Below, piece after piece: positions 9,003 through 16,765 of a stretch of DNA of 64,000 nt. Source of the DNA: Mucilaginibacter sp. cycad4 (GTDB lineage Bacteria > Bacteroidota > Bacteroidia > Sphingobacteriales > Sphingobacteriaceae). Position numbers and translations under genes: made by a program. Positions within the stretch are counted from its first letter, which is position 1. The number at the start of each line of letters is the position of its first letter. The stretch spans positions 5,642,001-5,706,000 of the forward strand of contig NZ_CP139559.1 of assembly GCF_034263275.1 (NCBI RefSeq), written 5' to 3'. The notes under the pieces are model-generated. The model did not search any database. It was given only the letters and a program-made list of their open reading frames with translations, and had not been told where the DNA came from.

Positions 9003-9554
9003 ATGGATAAGAGCATATTAGCGTATTTATCAGAGTTACCGGATATAAGGCGAAAGGCAGGCCAGCGCCATGACCAGACTTTCATTCTGTTGCTTGTGTT
9101 AATGAGTACAATGAGCGGTTATCATGGCTATCGTTCGATGGGTGATTTTATAAAGCGGAATGAAGTCGATCTTTTGGCCTTCTTTCAGCCTAATAAAGCC
9201 CGCCTTCCAAGCTTTTATACTATAAGACGTGTAATACAAGATTTAGACTTTAACAGCTTAAATGAGAGTTTCCATAAATGGGCCAGTCAGCATATTGATT
9301 TGTCTAAAAATGAATGGCTACATATAGATGGTAAGGCAATGAAAGGGACGATGAGCGATTATTCTCTTGACAAACAACGATTTGTAAGCCTGGTAAGCTT
9401 GTATAGTAGCAGGAGTAATCAAGTCGTTGGCCATGGTTTAGTTGACAACTCAAAACAAAGTGAAATCTCTGTAGTTCAGCAGCTTATTTCCAGTTTAGGA
9501 TTACAGGGGGTAACGTTTACACTTGACGCATTACATTGTCAAAAAAAACGGTAG
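9003..9554 (+). CDS. ISAs1 transposase, N-terminal part (0 frame)
   Basis: 183 codons with the DDE_Tnp_1-associated N-terminal domain (LPDIRRKAGQRHDQTFILLL, YRSMGDFIKRN, PSFYTIRRVIQ) and the first two catalytic regions: HIDGKAMKGT (Asp near 109) and TLDALHCQ. The frame ends right after a run of eight A (9541-9548). Reading one base back at this run continues smoothly into the next frame (QKK|TVEAIIDTDNNYIIGVKKNQ), as in uninterrupted family members. So the product is either made by -1 slippage or is lost by a one-base indel. Confidence 0.85.
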   Translation: MDKSILAYLSELPDIRRKAGQRHDQTFILLLVLMSTMSGYHGYRSMGDFIKRNEVDLLAFFQPNKARLPSFYTIRRVIQDLDFNSLNESFHKWASQHIDLSKNEWLHIDGKAMKGTMSDYSLDKQRFVSLVSLYSSRSNQVVGHGLVDNSKQSEISVVQQLISSLGLQGVTFTLDALHCQKKR

Positions 9555-10096
9555 AGGCTATTATTGATACAGATAACAATTATATAATAGGTGTGAAGAA
9601 GAATCAAAAGAACCTTTACAAAAAGATCGAAACCATTACATCGGACGAGGCAATGGTTTGTAGTAAGTTTGTTGAGTTGTTGAAAAACAAAGGGCGAATA
9701 GAACGTAGAACAGTTTGGGTGTACCCGGGAACAGAGGAAATCAGTAACACATGGGCTGGGGTAAGCCAACTTATTAAAGTGCATCGCTGGGTAAAAGAAA
9801 AAGGACGTATCCGGGAAGAATACGCCTTTTTCATCAGTAGCTTAATCGGTAATGCGCAAATATTCTGCCATGGTATTAAAAGCCATTGGAGTATAGAAAA
9901 CAGTCTTCATTGGGTAAAGGACGTGACATTTAACGAAGACGCTTCACGAATTAGAACATCCAATGCGCCTGAAAATACTTCTGTGTTCAGAAACATAGTT
10001 ATTAATGTATTTAGAATAAATGATTACCCAAACCTCGCACAAGCGCAAAGGCTTGTTTGCAACGATATCAACAGGTTGAAACAACTATTAAATTAG
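9536..10096 (+). CDS. ISAs1 transposase, C-terminal part (-1 frame)
   Basis: This frame continues the transposase after the A8 run: TVEAIIDTDNNYIIGVKKNQ, then the conserved end SHWSIENSLHWVKDVTFNEDASRIR with the catalytic Glu (IEN), and the family C-terminus. It has no credible start of its own (TTG at 9536 inside the first frame), which supports expression as a frameshift fusion. The stop at 10094-10096 overlaps the right inverted repeat, as is normal for compact ISs. Confidence 0.8.
   Translation: MSKKTVEAIIDTDNNYIIGVKKNQKNLYKKIETITSDEAMVCSKFVELLKNKGRIERRTVWVYPGTEEISNTWAGVSQLIKVHRWVKEKGRIREEYAFFISSLIGNAQIFCHGIKSHWSIENSLHWVKDVTFNEDASRIRTSNAPENTSVFRNIVINVFRINDYPNLAQAQRLVCNDINRLKQLLN
9541..9548 (+). 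other. A8 slippery run, candidate -1 frameshift site
   Basis: In the 0 frame the codons are CAA AAA AAA CGG TAG, giving the heptamer A_AAA_AAA. A -1 slip yields the complete ISAs1 protein. Transcriptional slippage on A8 is an equally possible mechanism. Confidence 0.5.
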
Positions 10097-10170
10097 AATG
10101 CAACAGCCCTGCTCTCAAGAGGGGAATCGCACAGGCCTCCGCTTTTTCTTCTTCAAAACGGGCTGTATTA

Positions 10171-10758
10171 CTAATCATTCAAACCCTTTCCGTTAAGAAT
10201 CTGCGGCATCCATTTTTCAACTCTTGCCTCGCGGGTTGAGGCTTGTTTGGGTTGGGAAAAATGAAGGAGATATGCTTTTTGCCGCCCCGGCGTTAATGCT
10301 TCAAACGCGGTTTTCAGGGCGGGTATCGTATCTAACTTGTGCTGAAACTCCCGGGCAACGGTAAATTCTTCGGTCTTTTTTAAATTTACTTTTAAGCCGG
10401 CTTTTTCTATTTCAACAGCTTCATAAATATAGGCTTTCAAGATATTCCTTTGTTCGGTTATCTCATCCATATGGGTGAACCTAACCTGTCGGGCAGCCTG
10501 CACATTTTCTGTTTGCTGGATCAGGATCTGGTGCGTATCACTTAACAATGCGCCTTTGAAAAACAAAAGCGCACAGTATTCCTTAAATACATGGATTAAA
10601 ACAATGTTACTTTCCCTAAAGGTGTAACAGGGACAGCCCCACTTCAATTCTTCGGTCAAGCCGCAATCAAGAACAACAGATCTCAACTGCTCTATTTCTT
10701 CCTGCCACTTTTCAGCTTTATTAAAATAAAAATCAACCCTGGGGTTCATATCGTTCAT
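10171..10758 (-). CDS. YdeI/DUF1801 family protein
   Basis: 195 residues. The N-terminal DUF1801-like fold (VDFYFNKAEKWQEEIEQLR, EELKWGCPCYTF, VLIHVFKEYCALLFFKGALL) is followed by the YdeI/OmpD-associated C-terminus (FQHKLDTIPALKTAFEALTP, GRQKAYLLHFSQPKQASTRE, RVEKWMPQILNGKGLND). It begins exactly where the DoxX gene ends (no gap), so it is the last gene of the arsR operon. Family members are small cytoplasmic proteins of unclear biochemical role. A second Met is three codons in (MNDMNP). Confidence 0.85.
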   Translation of the reverse strand: MNDMNPRVDFYFNKAEKWQEEIEQLRSVVLDCGLTEELKWGCPCYTFRESNIVLIHVFKEYCALLFFKGALLSDTHQILIQQTENVQAARQVRFTHMDEITEQRNILKAYIYEAVEIEKAGLKVNLKKTEEFTVAREFQHKLDTIPALKTAFEALTPGRQKAYLLHFSQPKQASTREARVEKWMPQILNGKGLND

Positions 10759-11148
10759 TTATTGGTTTCCCGAAGTTACTTTTCTTTCGGCAGGCCTGAA
10801 ATACCATGATATTACAGTAAGTACCAGTAATAGCAGCGCGGGAAATATCTCAGTCAAAGCACTGCCCGCTGCAATATGCGAAAAAATAGCACCCGACATA
10901 GCAAAGAAAAAGCCCGCATAAGCCCATTCCTTTACCACCGGAAATTTAGGGATCAGCACTGCAATAACGCCCAAAACTTTCCAAACACCCAATATCGTCA
11001 GGAAATAACCGGGATAGCCCAAATGAGCAACGCTATCGGCCCCCCCTGCCCCTGATTTCGCTTTCAATAACTGTACCATTCCGGTCGAAAGCATCCCCAA
11101 AGCAAGCCAGATGGTAGCAATCCAATAGATAATTTTATTCCGCTTCAT
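10759..11148 (-). CDS. DoxX-like membrane protein
   Basis: 129 residues with four hydrophobic segments (about 8-26, 48-68, 75-95, 98-116). DoxX-like features include the GYPGYFLTILGVWKVLGVIA motif and AYAGFFFAMSGAIFSHI. DoxX-family proteins are four-helix inner-membrane proteins linked to redox or quinone functions. It is the third gene of the operon, 9 bp after the SRPBCC gene. This arsR-AHSA1-DoxX-DUF1801 arrangement is common in Bacteroidota. Confidence 0.85.
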   Translation of the reverse strand: MKRNKIIYWIATIWLALGMLSTGMVQLLKAKSGAGGADSVAHLGYPGYFLTILGVWKVLGVIAVLIPKFPVVKEWAYAGFFFAMSGAIFSHIAAGSALTEIFPALLLLVLTVISWYFRPAERKVTSGNQ

Positions 11149-11157
11149 GATATACCT

Positions 11158-11625
11158 TTATTTCAATTTGTTTAATACTTCCTGCAGGCGGTTATGTGCC
11201 ATGTTTATACCGTAGGCAAAAGGCAACTTCAGCATCCGGTCCCTCAGTTCGGGCGTCCGGTAAACCACATGCATATTGAGCTTGCTGGTATCATCGGTTA
11301 GTTTTTCAAATTCCAGGAACTCCAGCTGCACATCAAAAGGTGCATTATCCATTTCAAACGTGCGGGTGATCTTTTGCCCGGGGATAAACTCATGAATAGT
11401 TCCATTGGCTTTGAATACCACATTTCCCTGCGGATCTTTTGTTTCAAATTGCCAGCTGCCGTGCTTTTTATTTTCAAGCTTCAGCACTTTTGTCCCCATC
11501 CATTGTTCAACAATTTCGGGCTCCATATAGGCTTTAAAAAGCAGTTCGACCGGTAAGTCAAATGCTCTTGTAATAGTTAAATCCTGTTTACCGTTTTCGG
11601 CATCAATTTTTGTTTTTTGTTCCAT
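11158..11625 (-). CDS. SRPBCC/AHSA1 family protein
   Basis: 155 residues of the activator-of-Hsp90-ATPase-1-like START fold: LTITRAFDLPVELLFKAYME near the N-terminus, then VEQWMGTK, GSWQFETKDPQGNVVFKANG, IHEFIPGQKITRTFEM and the long C-terminal helix. These proteins have a hydrophobic pocket for small ligands. It is located 1 bp after arsR, so it is co-transcribed and probably part of the response controlled by the regulator. The ligand is unknown. Confidence 0.85.
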   Translation of the reverse strand: MEQKTKIDAENGKQDLTITRAFDLPVELLFKAYMEPEIVEQWMGTKVLKLENKKHGSWQFETKDPQGNVVFKANGTIHEFIPGQKITRTFEMDNAPFDVQLEFLEFEKLTDDTSKLNMHVVYRTPELRDRMLKLPFAYGINMAHNRLQEVLNKLK

Positions 11626-11626
11626 G

Positions 11627-11947
11627 TTATTTGCCTTTATAGTTTTTCATTATGGTTTCTAATTTGTTGAACCTGTCTTCCCACATTGCGCGGAATGGTT
11701 CAATGAAGTCGGCCACATCTTTCATTTTTTCTGCATTAATATGATAATAGATTTCCCTGCCGTTTTGCTCCTGTTTAAGCAGCTCGCACTCGGTAAGTAT
11801 TTGCAGGTGTTTGGAAACGGTAGGCCTGGCAGTGTCAAAATTTGAAGCTATTACCCCGGCCGTCATGGCTTGCGTGGCAACCAGCAAAAGGATGGCCCTT
11901 CGGGTTGGGTCGGCTATGGCTTGAAATACATCTCGTCTTAAATTCAT
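11627..11947 (-). CDS. ArsR-family HTH transcriptional regulator
   Basis: 106 residues: winged helix with IADPTRRAILLLVATQAMTAGVIA, the recognition helix ARPTVSKHLQILTECELLK and the wing QNGREIYYHINAEKM. The Cys metal-binding sites of true arsenic or zinc sensors are absent, as in the group paired with AHSA1 proteins. It is the first gene of a four-gene operon and probably represses its own promoter; the operator candidates lie in the 50 bp upstream of its ATG. Confidence 0.9.
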   Translation of the reverse strand: MNLRRDVFQAIADPTRRAILLLVATQAMTAGVIASNFDTARPTVSKHLQILTECELLKQEQNGREIYYHINAEKMKDVADFIEPFRAMWEDRFNKLETIMKNYKGK

Positions 11948-11950
11948 CGT

Positions 11951-11996
11951 GTAGCTATTTGACTACAAATATAAATGTAGTCATTTAACTACGCAA
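11951..11996 (-). promoter_or_regulatory. arsR operon promoter with two operator palindromes
   Basis: On the minus strand TTG (11996-11994) and TATATTTG (11973-11966) are 20 bp apart, a textbook Bacteroidota -33/-7 pair. Two 16-bp near-palindromes, GTAGTCATTTAACTAC (11977-11992, between the boxes) and GTAGCTATTTGACTAC (11951-11966, at the start of the transcript), are centred 26 bp apart. Binding of a dimer there would block transcription, which fits autorepression by the ArsR protein. Confidence 0.7.
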
Positions 11997-12215
11997 GTTT
12001 TTCGTTTTATTTTTTTACCGGGGCCTTAATCGGATGGTCTTGATTATCAAGCCGGAATATCTGTCAAAAACACATTAATTTATTTTTTGAATGTAATAAA
12101 ACGTGCCCATGCTTATTTTGTAATACATTCTTAATACGCCTTCGCTTAAAAAAGTGTAATTTTAGGTCTTCTTAGCAAGGTTATACTACTGGTAACAGTA
12201 AACTATAATAATTTA

Positions 12216-13715
12216 ATGGGTATGAACGCCATTCACAATAAAGATATTGGGACCAAACAAAAAGCGCTGGCCATTAATCTTAACCCCGAAATTTATGGCT
12301 CATTTGCCGAAATAGGTGCAGGACAGGACGTAGCAGCAAACTTTTTTAAAGCCGGGGCATCATCCGGTACCATAGCCAAAACCATGTCGGCCTATGACAT
12401 GCTTTTTTCAGATGCCATTTATGGGGTACAGCAAACCCGCCGTTATGTAAGCGAACCGCGACTGATGGCCATGCTTGGTCATGAATATGGCCTGATCATT
12501 GAGCGGCTTGGTGCGCAGCGTGGTGATACCTCAACTTTTTTTGCTTTTGCAGATACCATATCGGCCCTCAACTACAATAAAACCAACGAGGGCCACGGCT
12601 GGATGGGCGTACGCTTTCAATTAGAGCCGAACGGGCAGTACAACGATGTAGTGATCCACGTTAAGTTGCTGGACAACGATAACAACCTGCAGCAACAGGC
12701 CGTAGGGATATTGGGTGTAAACCTGATGTACGCCTGCTTTTATTATAATGAGATTCCACCGGTTTTCCTGCTTTCGCTGATGGATAACCTCTCGCGCGAC
12801 AGGATCCAGATAGACATGATCCGCTTTGAAGGGCCAAACTTTACCAAGGTAGATAACAGGCTGATGAGCCTTCACCTGGTAAAATACGGATTTTCGGATG
12901 CAGCGCTGTTCGGGCCCGACGGTAAAAACCTGCAGCCATCTGAGGTTTTATACAAAAAGCATATCGTAATGGTACGCGGCCGTTTCCGTCCGGTTATCAA
13001 TGTACATATGGACATGCTGAACACCGGTGTTAAGCAGTTTTTGCAGGAATCGGATGTTGATAAGGACAATGTTGTTGTTGTTACCGAACTTACCCTCCAG
13101 GCCCTTAAAGAACGTAACGCCGATATCAATGCCGATATCGACGAGAAGGACTTTCTCGACCGTGTAGATATCCTTGGCTCATTAGGCCAAACGGTAATGA
13201 TCTCCAACTTTCACGAGTATTATAAACTGGTAGCCTATCTTTCAAAGATCACCAAGCTTAAAATGGGCGTGGTGCTTGGCTTCCCTAACCTGGAGTACAT
13301 CTTCTCTGAAGAGCATTATAAAGATTTGCCGGGCGGCATTTTGGAGTCGTTCGCTACGCTGTTTAGCCGTAAGGTAAAACTGTTTATTTACCCTACCCTG
13401 CGCGATGGCGTGATCTGGAATTGCCTGCGTTTTTACCTGCCGCCGCACCTGATAGACTTGTACCGCTACCTGATAGCCAACAATAAGATAGAAGATATCA
13501 GGCATTATAACGAAAACAACCTCAACGTTGAAACAGATAATGTGCTGCAACTGATAAAAATGGGCGCCGACGGCTGGGAAGAGTTTGTACCACCCGAAGT
13601 TGCAACCATAATTAAAGAGCGCCGCCTGTTTGGCTACGCAACCGGGCTTGAACCCGTAAAAACACTCGAGGTGCCCCCGCAAGATGGCGATCGAACTGAA
13701 ATTGATATTGCTTAA
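12216..13715 (+). CDS. conserved Bacteroidota protein of unknown function, 499 aa
   Basis: A soluble protein without signal peptide or membrane segment. Striking segments are INLNPEIYGSFAEIGAGQDV, AYDMLFSDAIYGVQQTRRYV, NEGHGWMGVRFQLEPNG and GILGVNLMYACFYYNEIPP. Its opening resembles proteins that databases sometimes label nicotinate-nucleotide adenylyltransferase or TonB-dependent receptor; nothing here supports either label. It is a single gene followed by a strong terminator. I do not know its function. The GAGQDVAANFF stretch looks like a nucleotide-binding loop but does not match a named motif. Confidence 0.75.
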   Translation: MGMNAIHNKDIGTKQKALAINLNPEIYGSFAEIGAGQDVAANFFKAGASSGTIAKTMSAYDMLFSDAIYGVQQTRRYVSEPRLMAMLGHEYGLIIERLGAQRGDTSTFFAFADTISALNYNKTNEGHGWMGVRFQLEPNGQYNDVVIHVKLLDNDNNLQQQAVGILGVNLMYACFYYNEIPPVFLLSLMDNLSRDRIQIDMIRFEGPNFTKVDNRLMSLHLVKYGFSDAALFGPDGKNLQPSEVLYKKHIVMVRGRFRPVINVHMDMLNTGVKQFLQESDVDKDNVVVVTELTLQALKERNADINADIDEKDFLDRVDILGSLGQTVMISNFHEYYKLVAYLSKITKLKMGVVLGFPNLEYIFSEEHYKDLPGGILESFATLFSRKVKLFIYPTLRDGVIWNCLRFYLPPHLIDLYRYLIANNKIEDIRHYNENNLNVETDNVLQLIKMGADGWEEFVPPEVATIIKERRLFGYATGLEPVKTLEVPPQDGDRTEIDIA

Positions 13716-13725
13716 AATTATAAAA

Positions 13726-13757
13726 GCGGCGCTATGATAAACATAACGCCGTTTTTG
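13726..13757 (+). terminator. rho-independent terminator
   Basis: CGGCGCTAT pairs with ATAACGCCG around a short A/T loop, followed by five T. It lies 11 bp after the stop of the 499-aa protein gene. Confidence 0.8.
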
Positions 13758-13821
13758 TTTTCATACAGCTAAGCGATGCCGTCCTGGATGAGTCGACTAC
13801 CATAGTTATCATGACATATAA

Positions 13822-13839
13822 GCTTTTATATTTAAAAGC
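13822..13839. promoter_or_regulatory. candidate toxin-antitoxin operator
   Basis: A perfect inverted repeat GCTTTTA-TATT-TAAAAGC lies 33 bp upstream of the antitoxin ATG, next to a -7-like TATCTTTA (13847-13854). Antitoxins of this type usually bind such palindromes to control their own operon; this is inference. Confidence 0.45.
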
Positions 13840-13871
13840 AAATACGTATCTTTATTTTAAACACACGTGCA

Positions 13872-14117
13872 ATGACAACAAAATTAACGCTTACAGTAGA
13901 GGCTGAAGTCATTAAAAAAGCAAAGTCGTACGCCAGACAAACAGGAAGAAGCCTCTCCGAATTAATTGAAACGTATTTGGAAACACTTACCGACGAACAT
14001 CAGGAACCGCAACAGATATCCCCTAAGCTAAAGAAACTGGCTGGAGCGGTTAAGCTCCCGGCTGACTTTGACGAGAGAAAAGAACTAAGTGCCTATTTTG
14101 AAAGCAAACATTTATGA
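13872..14117 (+). CDS. DUF6364 family antitoxin
   Basis: 81 residues. The N-terminus (KLTLTVEAEVIKKAKSYARQ, TGRSLSELIETYLETL) is the beta-strand plus two helices of a ribbon-helix-helix DNA-binding domain. The C-terminus (LAGAVKLPADFDERKELSAY) is the toxin-binding tail typical of DUF6364/VapB-like antitoxins. Its stop overlaps the toxin start by 4 bp (ATGA), so the two are translated together. It should neutralise the PIN toxin and repress the operon. Confidence 0.88.
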   Translation: MTTKLTLTVEAEVIKKAKSYARQTGRSLSELIETYLETLTDEHQEPQQISPKLKKLAGAVKLPADFDERKELSAYFESKHL

Positions 14118-14527
14118 AACAGGTATTTGTTGATACCAATATCCTAATTGATCTTCTTGCGGACAGGCCACCATTTAGTAAGTTTGCTATAGAAATCTTT
14201 GATTTGGCAGAAAAGAAGCAGATCAGGCTCTTTACCTCATCTCACTCCTATGCAACTACACATTATTTGTTAAAAAAACATATTGGAGAAAAAGAATTAA
14301 GGGAACTCCTCCATTCTTTATTAGATTTTATTGAGCTGATCTCCATTGATAGTGCTATTATTAAAAAAAGCCTGTTATCTCAACATAAAGACTTTGAAGA
14401 TGCTATTCAAATATTTGCAGCAAACTCGGTAGCTGATATTGATTTTATCGTAACCCGAAACTTAAAAGATTTCAAGAATGCCGGTATAACTGTTTTACCG
14501 CCCGATCAGGTGATTCAGTTGTTATGA
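14114..14527 (+). CDS. PIN-domain toxin (VapC-like ribonuclease)
   Basis: 137 residues of the PIN fold. Acidic residues expected in the metal site are visible: VFVDTNILIDLL near the N-terminus (Asp 6), the middle Glu region (HIGEKELRELL), DFEDAIQIFAAN (Asp pair around 97-99) and DFIVTRNLKDF (Asp/Asn near the end). PIN toxins cut tRNA or mRNA. The pair is a standard type II toxin-antitoxin module. Confidence 0.88.
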   Translation: MKQVFVDTNILIDLLADRPPFSKFAIEIFDLAEKKQIRLFTSSHSYATTHYLLKKHIGEKELRELLHSLLDFIELISIDSAIIKKSLLSQHKDFEDAIQIFAANSVADIDFIVTRNLKDFKNAGITVLPPDQVIQLL

Positions 14528-14537
14528 TCCTGGTGCT

Positions 14538-14568
14538 TAATCCATTTTAGCGTTCGCGAAATGGATTA
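14538..14568. repeat. hairpin between convergent genes
   Basis: TAATCCATTT (14538-14547) pairs perfectly with AAATGGATTA (14559-14568). The right arm contains the stop codon of the minus-strand lipoprotein gene. There is no T-run, but it may still separate the convergent transcripts. Confidence 0.5.
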
Positions 14569-15042
14569 GGGTAAAACCGAGGGTTTTTGCCCTAAAATAT
14601 ATTTAATTCTTTCTGCCTGTCCCACGGTATCAGTTTTAGCCACCAGCCCTTTCCCATTGAGTTGCTCATAATTAACAGCAACGCCATTACCGGATGATGC
14701 TGTTTTAAGCACCTCAACCGATTCAACATCCGACGGGATTTTCGCGCCAAACCAATGATCGTCTTCCTGTTGCTTCCAGGTTACCAATGTAAATACTTCA
14801 TTGGCGCCAACTGTTTTGTTTCCATCAATTGCCGATTTCAAAGCCAGGTCATTACCATAAAGTGTTGAGGCCGTTCCTTTGGTTTTGTTAACAAATGAGG
14901 TAATTACCTTGAGCCCGTCCAGGTTATATTTAGGGGATGATGGCAGCGCGGCTTTCGTGTTGTATAACTCAACCGGCTTATTATCGGAGCAAGCTGCCAA
15001 TATTAATATACAGGCTGCTATTAAACTATGTAATGCTTTCAT
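14566..15042 (-). CDS. P460-like lipoprotein lacking a haem motif
   Basis: 158 residues. A lipoprotein signal (ILILAACSDN, lipid Cys at about 18) is followed by a domain that aligns with the C-terminal cytochrome P460 domain of the upstream gene: LKVITSFVNK...TLYGNDLALKSAI...NEVFTLVTWKQQEDDHWFGA beside WQPISTTERFDNN...VIFGNDIAVKAI...GAIFAKVAWAQLQDKDG. No CxxCH is present: the only Cys is in the lipobox. It starts 3 bp after the upstream stop, so the two are one operon. Probably a periplasm-facing partner that lost covalent haem binding. Confidence 0.75.
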   Translation of the reverse strand: MKALHSLIAACILILAACSDNKPVELYNTKAALPSSPKYNLDGLKVITSFVNKTKGTASTLYGNDLALKSAIDGNKTVGANEVFTLVTWKQQEDDHWFGAKIPSDVESVEVLKTASSGNGVAVNYEQLNGKGLVAKTDTVGQAERIKYILGQKPSVLP

Positions 15043-15045
15043 GGG

Positions 15046-16008
15046 TTAGTGTTTAATGGGCTGGGTAAATACAAAATCTTCGGCAGCCATAGGCTTGTGG
15101 CAATTCATACATTCTGTGGTAAACATCACATTGGCCCCGCCATATGGAACCATTTTCGGTGTCTTGAACCTCGCCCAGCCCCAGCCATAGGTTGACGCAT
15201 ATTTTTTATCGTCTTTAATCATGTATTCAACCTGTTTAAATTCGCCGGTATGGGTGGTTCCGTCCTTATCCTGGAGTTGCGCCCAGGCTACTTTGGCAAA
15301 TATGGCGCCGTTTGGCCAGGGGTGGATCTTGTTTTCTTTGATCGCTTTCACTGCAATATCATTACCGAAGATTACGCGCAGGGTATTATTATCAAAGCGC
15401 TCGGTTGTACTGATGGGCTGCCAGTTTTTATAATCGGGGATGTAAGAGATGCCGTTAGCTGCTGTTGGCAATTTACTTACTGCTGTTTTGTTTTTTTGCC
15501 AGCCTTCATATTGTTTGTTTGCAGCATTGATTGTTGCGGTATCAGCGGGTTTGCTATGTACCATACCTGCAAGATAGTTCTTCAAAACAGCAAGATCGTC
15601 TGCTGATACTTTTGCCCCGGCATGAACTGCTGTATAACCCGGCAAAGGCATTGCCCCGGCTATTATTTGATTTACCGATTCCCAGAGTTTGCCTTTCTGA
15701 TCGGCCGGGGCAAGTTTGTTCCATTCGGAAAAATTAAGATCGGCCCTGCCCTGTTTGATATGAGATGCTACCCCCCAGTAAACCGGAACAATTTTATCGT
15801 ACCACCTCAAATTGGTGTTGTTAGAATGGCAATCATAACAGGCACGTTGAATAATGGCCTTAACATCGGCCGGGGCTTCCAGGTCGCCTGTTACCGGCGG
15901 ATTGGAAATATCCGGTCGCACAAACTGGATACTCAAAAAACCGGCAAATAAGATCAGGATGATAAGGAATGCTTTTCGTTGATACAAGGGTTTTCTGTTG
16001 GTTTTCAT
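15046..16008 (-). CDS. haem-binding domain plus cytochrome P460 protein
   Basis: 320 residues from the ATG at 16008 (the frame is open further upstream, but MKTNRKPLYQRKAFLIILIL is the natural start of the membrane anchor). The first domain carries CYDCH (Cys 57, Cys 60, His 61) in the Haem_bd context (RACYDCHSNNTNLRWYDKIV). The C-terminal cytochrome P460 domain carries CMNCH (about 300-304). P460 cytochromes oxidise hydroxylamine or NO-type substrates in the periplasm; here the role may equally be detoxification or electron transfer. The downstream gene is a P460-like lipoprotein. Confidence 0.85.
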   Translation of the reverse strand: MKTNRKPLYQRKAFLIILILFAGFLSIQFVRPDISNPPVTGDLEAPADVKAIIQRACYDCHSNNTNLRWYDKIVPVYWGVASHIKQGRADLNFSEWNKLAPADQKGKLWESVNQIIAGAMPLPGYTAVHAGAKVSADDLAVLKNYLAGMVHSKPADTATINAANKQYEGWQKNKTAVSKLPTAANGISYIPDYKNWQPISTTERFDNNTLRVIFGNDIAVKAIKENKIHPWPNGAIFAKVAWAQLQDKDGTTHTGEFKQVEYMIKDDKKYASTYGWGWARFKTPKMVPYGGANVMFTTECMNCHKPMAAEDFVFTQPIKH

Positions 16009-16189
16009 AGCCATTCGGTTTGCAATACAAAGAAAACTACAATCCCCGATAATAAACATTATAATTAGTTGGGCGAGGGCTAACAATCGTTAAATAAGGA
16101 AAAAAGGAAGTTGAGACTACAAAACATGCCGTTTTGTGCTATTCCCTTTTTGATAGGAATCACGATGTTTTTAAGAATTATTAAAACAG

Positions 16190-16197
16190 TAGTTTTG
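16190..16197 (+). promoter_or_regulatory. -7 box directly before the AraC gene
   Basis: TAGTTTTG ends 5 bp before the ATG at 16203. Transcription would begin at or next to the start codon, implying a leaderless mRNA. Confidence 0.55.
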
Positions 16198-16202
16198 CAG
16201 CC

Positions 16203-16763
16203 ATGAAGCTGTACATAAAAAACATGGTTTGCAGCCGCTGCAAAATAATGGTAAAAACCGAGCTGGAAAAAGCCGGGTTACAGCCTGTTTCCGTTGATCT
16301 TGGCGAGGTGGAGGTTAAAGAAGACCCCACTCCGGCCCAGCTTAAACAATTGGAAACATCGTTAAATGCCCTTGGTTTTGAACTCATTGACAATCAAAAG
16401 AGCCGTATTATTGAACAGATCAAAACCCTCATCATTGAGCATGTTCATTATACCGAAGCGCAATCACCCTTAAAGCTTTCGGCGCTGCTTACTTCAAAGC
16501 TTAATTACGATTATGGGTACCTGAGCAACCTGTTTTCGGCTGTGGAAGGCTCAACCATCGAAAAATACTACATAGCCCAGCGAATTGAAAAAGTGAAGGA
16601 GCTGCTGGTTTATAATGAACTCAGTCTTTCCGAAATTGCTTTTCAATTAAGCTATAGCAGTGTTGCCCATCTATCCAGCCAGTTTAAACAGGTAACGGGG
16701 ATGACCCCCTCTGCCTTTAAGGCATTGCAGGGCAGTAAACGCACGAACCTGGAAGATATTTAA
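16203..16763 (+). CDS. AraC-family regulator with N-terminal HMA-like metal domain
   Basis: 186 residues. Residues 1-65 form a ferredoxin-like heavy-metal-associated fold with the metal motif MVCSRC (Cys 10 and 13). The C-terminal part is an AraC double HTH: KLSALLTSKLNYDYGYLSNL, then SLSEIAFQLSYSSVAHLSSQ, FKQVTGMTPSAFKAL. The fusion suggests that metal (probably copper) binding controls DNA binding. The next gene, in the same direction, is an HMA-MauE membrane protein with its own promoter, the probable target. Confidence 0.85.
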   Translation: MKLYIKNMVCSRCKIMVKTELEKAGLQPVSVDLGEVEVKEDPTPAQLKQLETSLNALGFELIDNQKSRIIEQIKTLIIEHVHYTEAQSPLKLSALLTSKLNYDYGYLSNLFSAVEGSTIEKYYIAQRIEKVKELLVYNELSLSEIAFQLSYSSVAHLSSQFKQVTGMTPSAFKALQGSKRTNLEDI

Positions 16764-16765
16764 TA

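Larger units (their letters stand above)
8949..10111 (+). mobile_element. ISAs1-family insertion sequence
   Basis: 1163 bp with perfect 19-bp terminal inverted repeats (CAGGGCTGTTGCATTCTAA at 8949-8967, inverted at 10093-10111). It is flanked by a 10-bp target duplication CTCTCAAGAG (8939-8948 and 10112-10121). The duplicated target is itself a palindrome at the tip of repeat P1. One transposase is encoded in two overlapping frames. Ends and target duplication are perfect, suggesting a young insertion. Confidence 0.9.

Noticed and set aside
12216..13715. Nicotinate-nucleotide enzyme or TonB receptor
   Set aside because: There is no signal peptide, no beta-barrel pattern, no TonB box and no HxGH-type nucleotidyltransferase motif.
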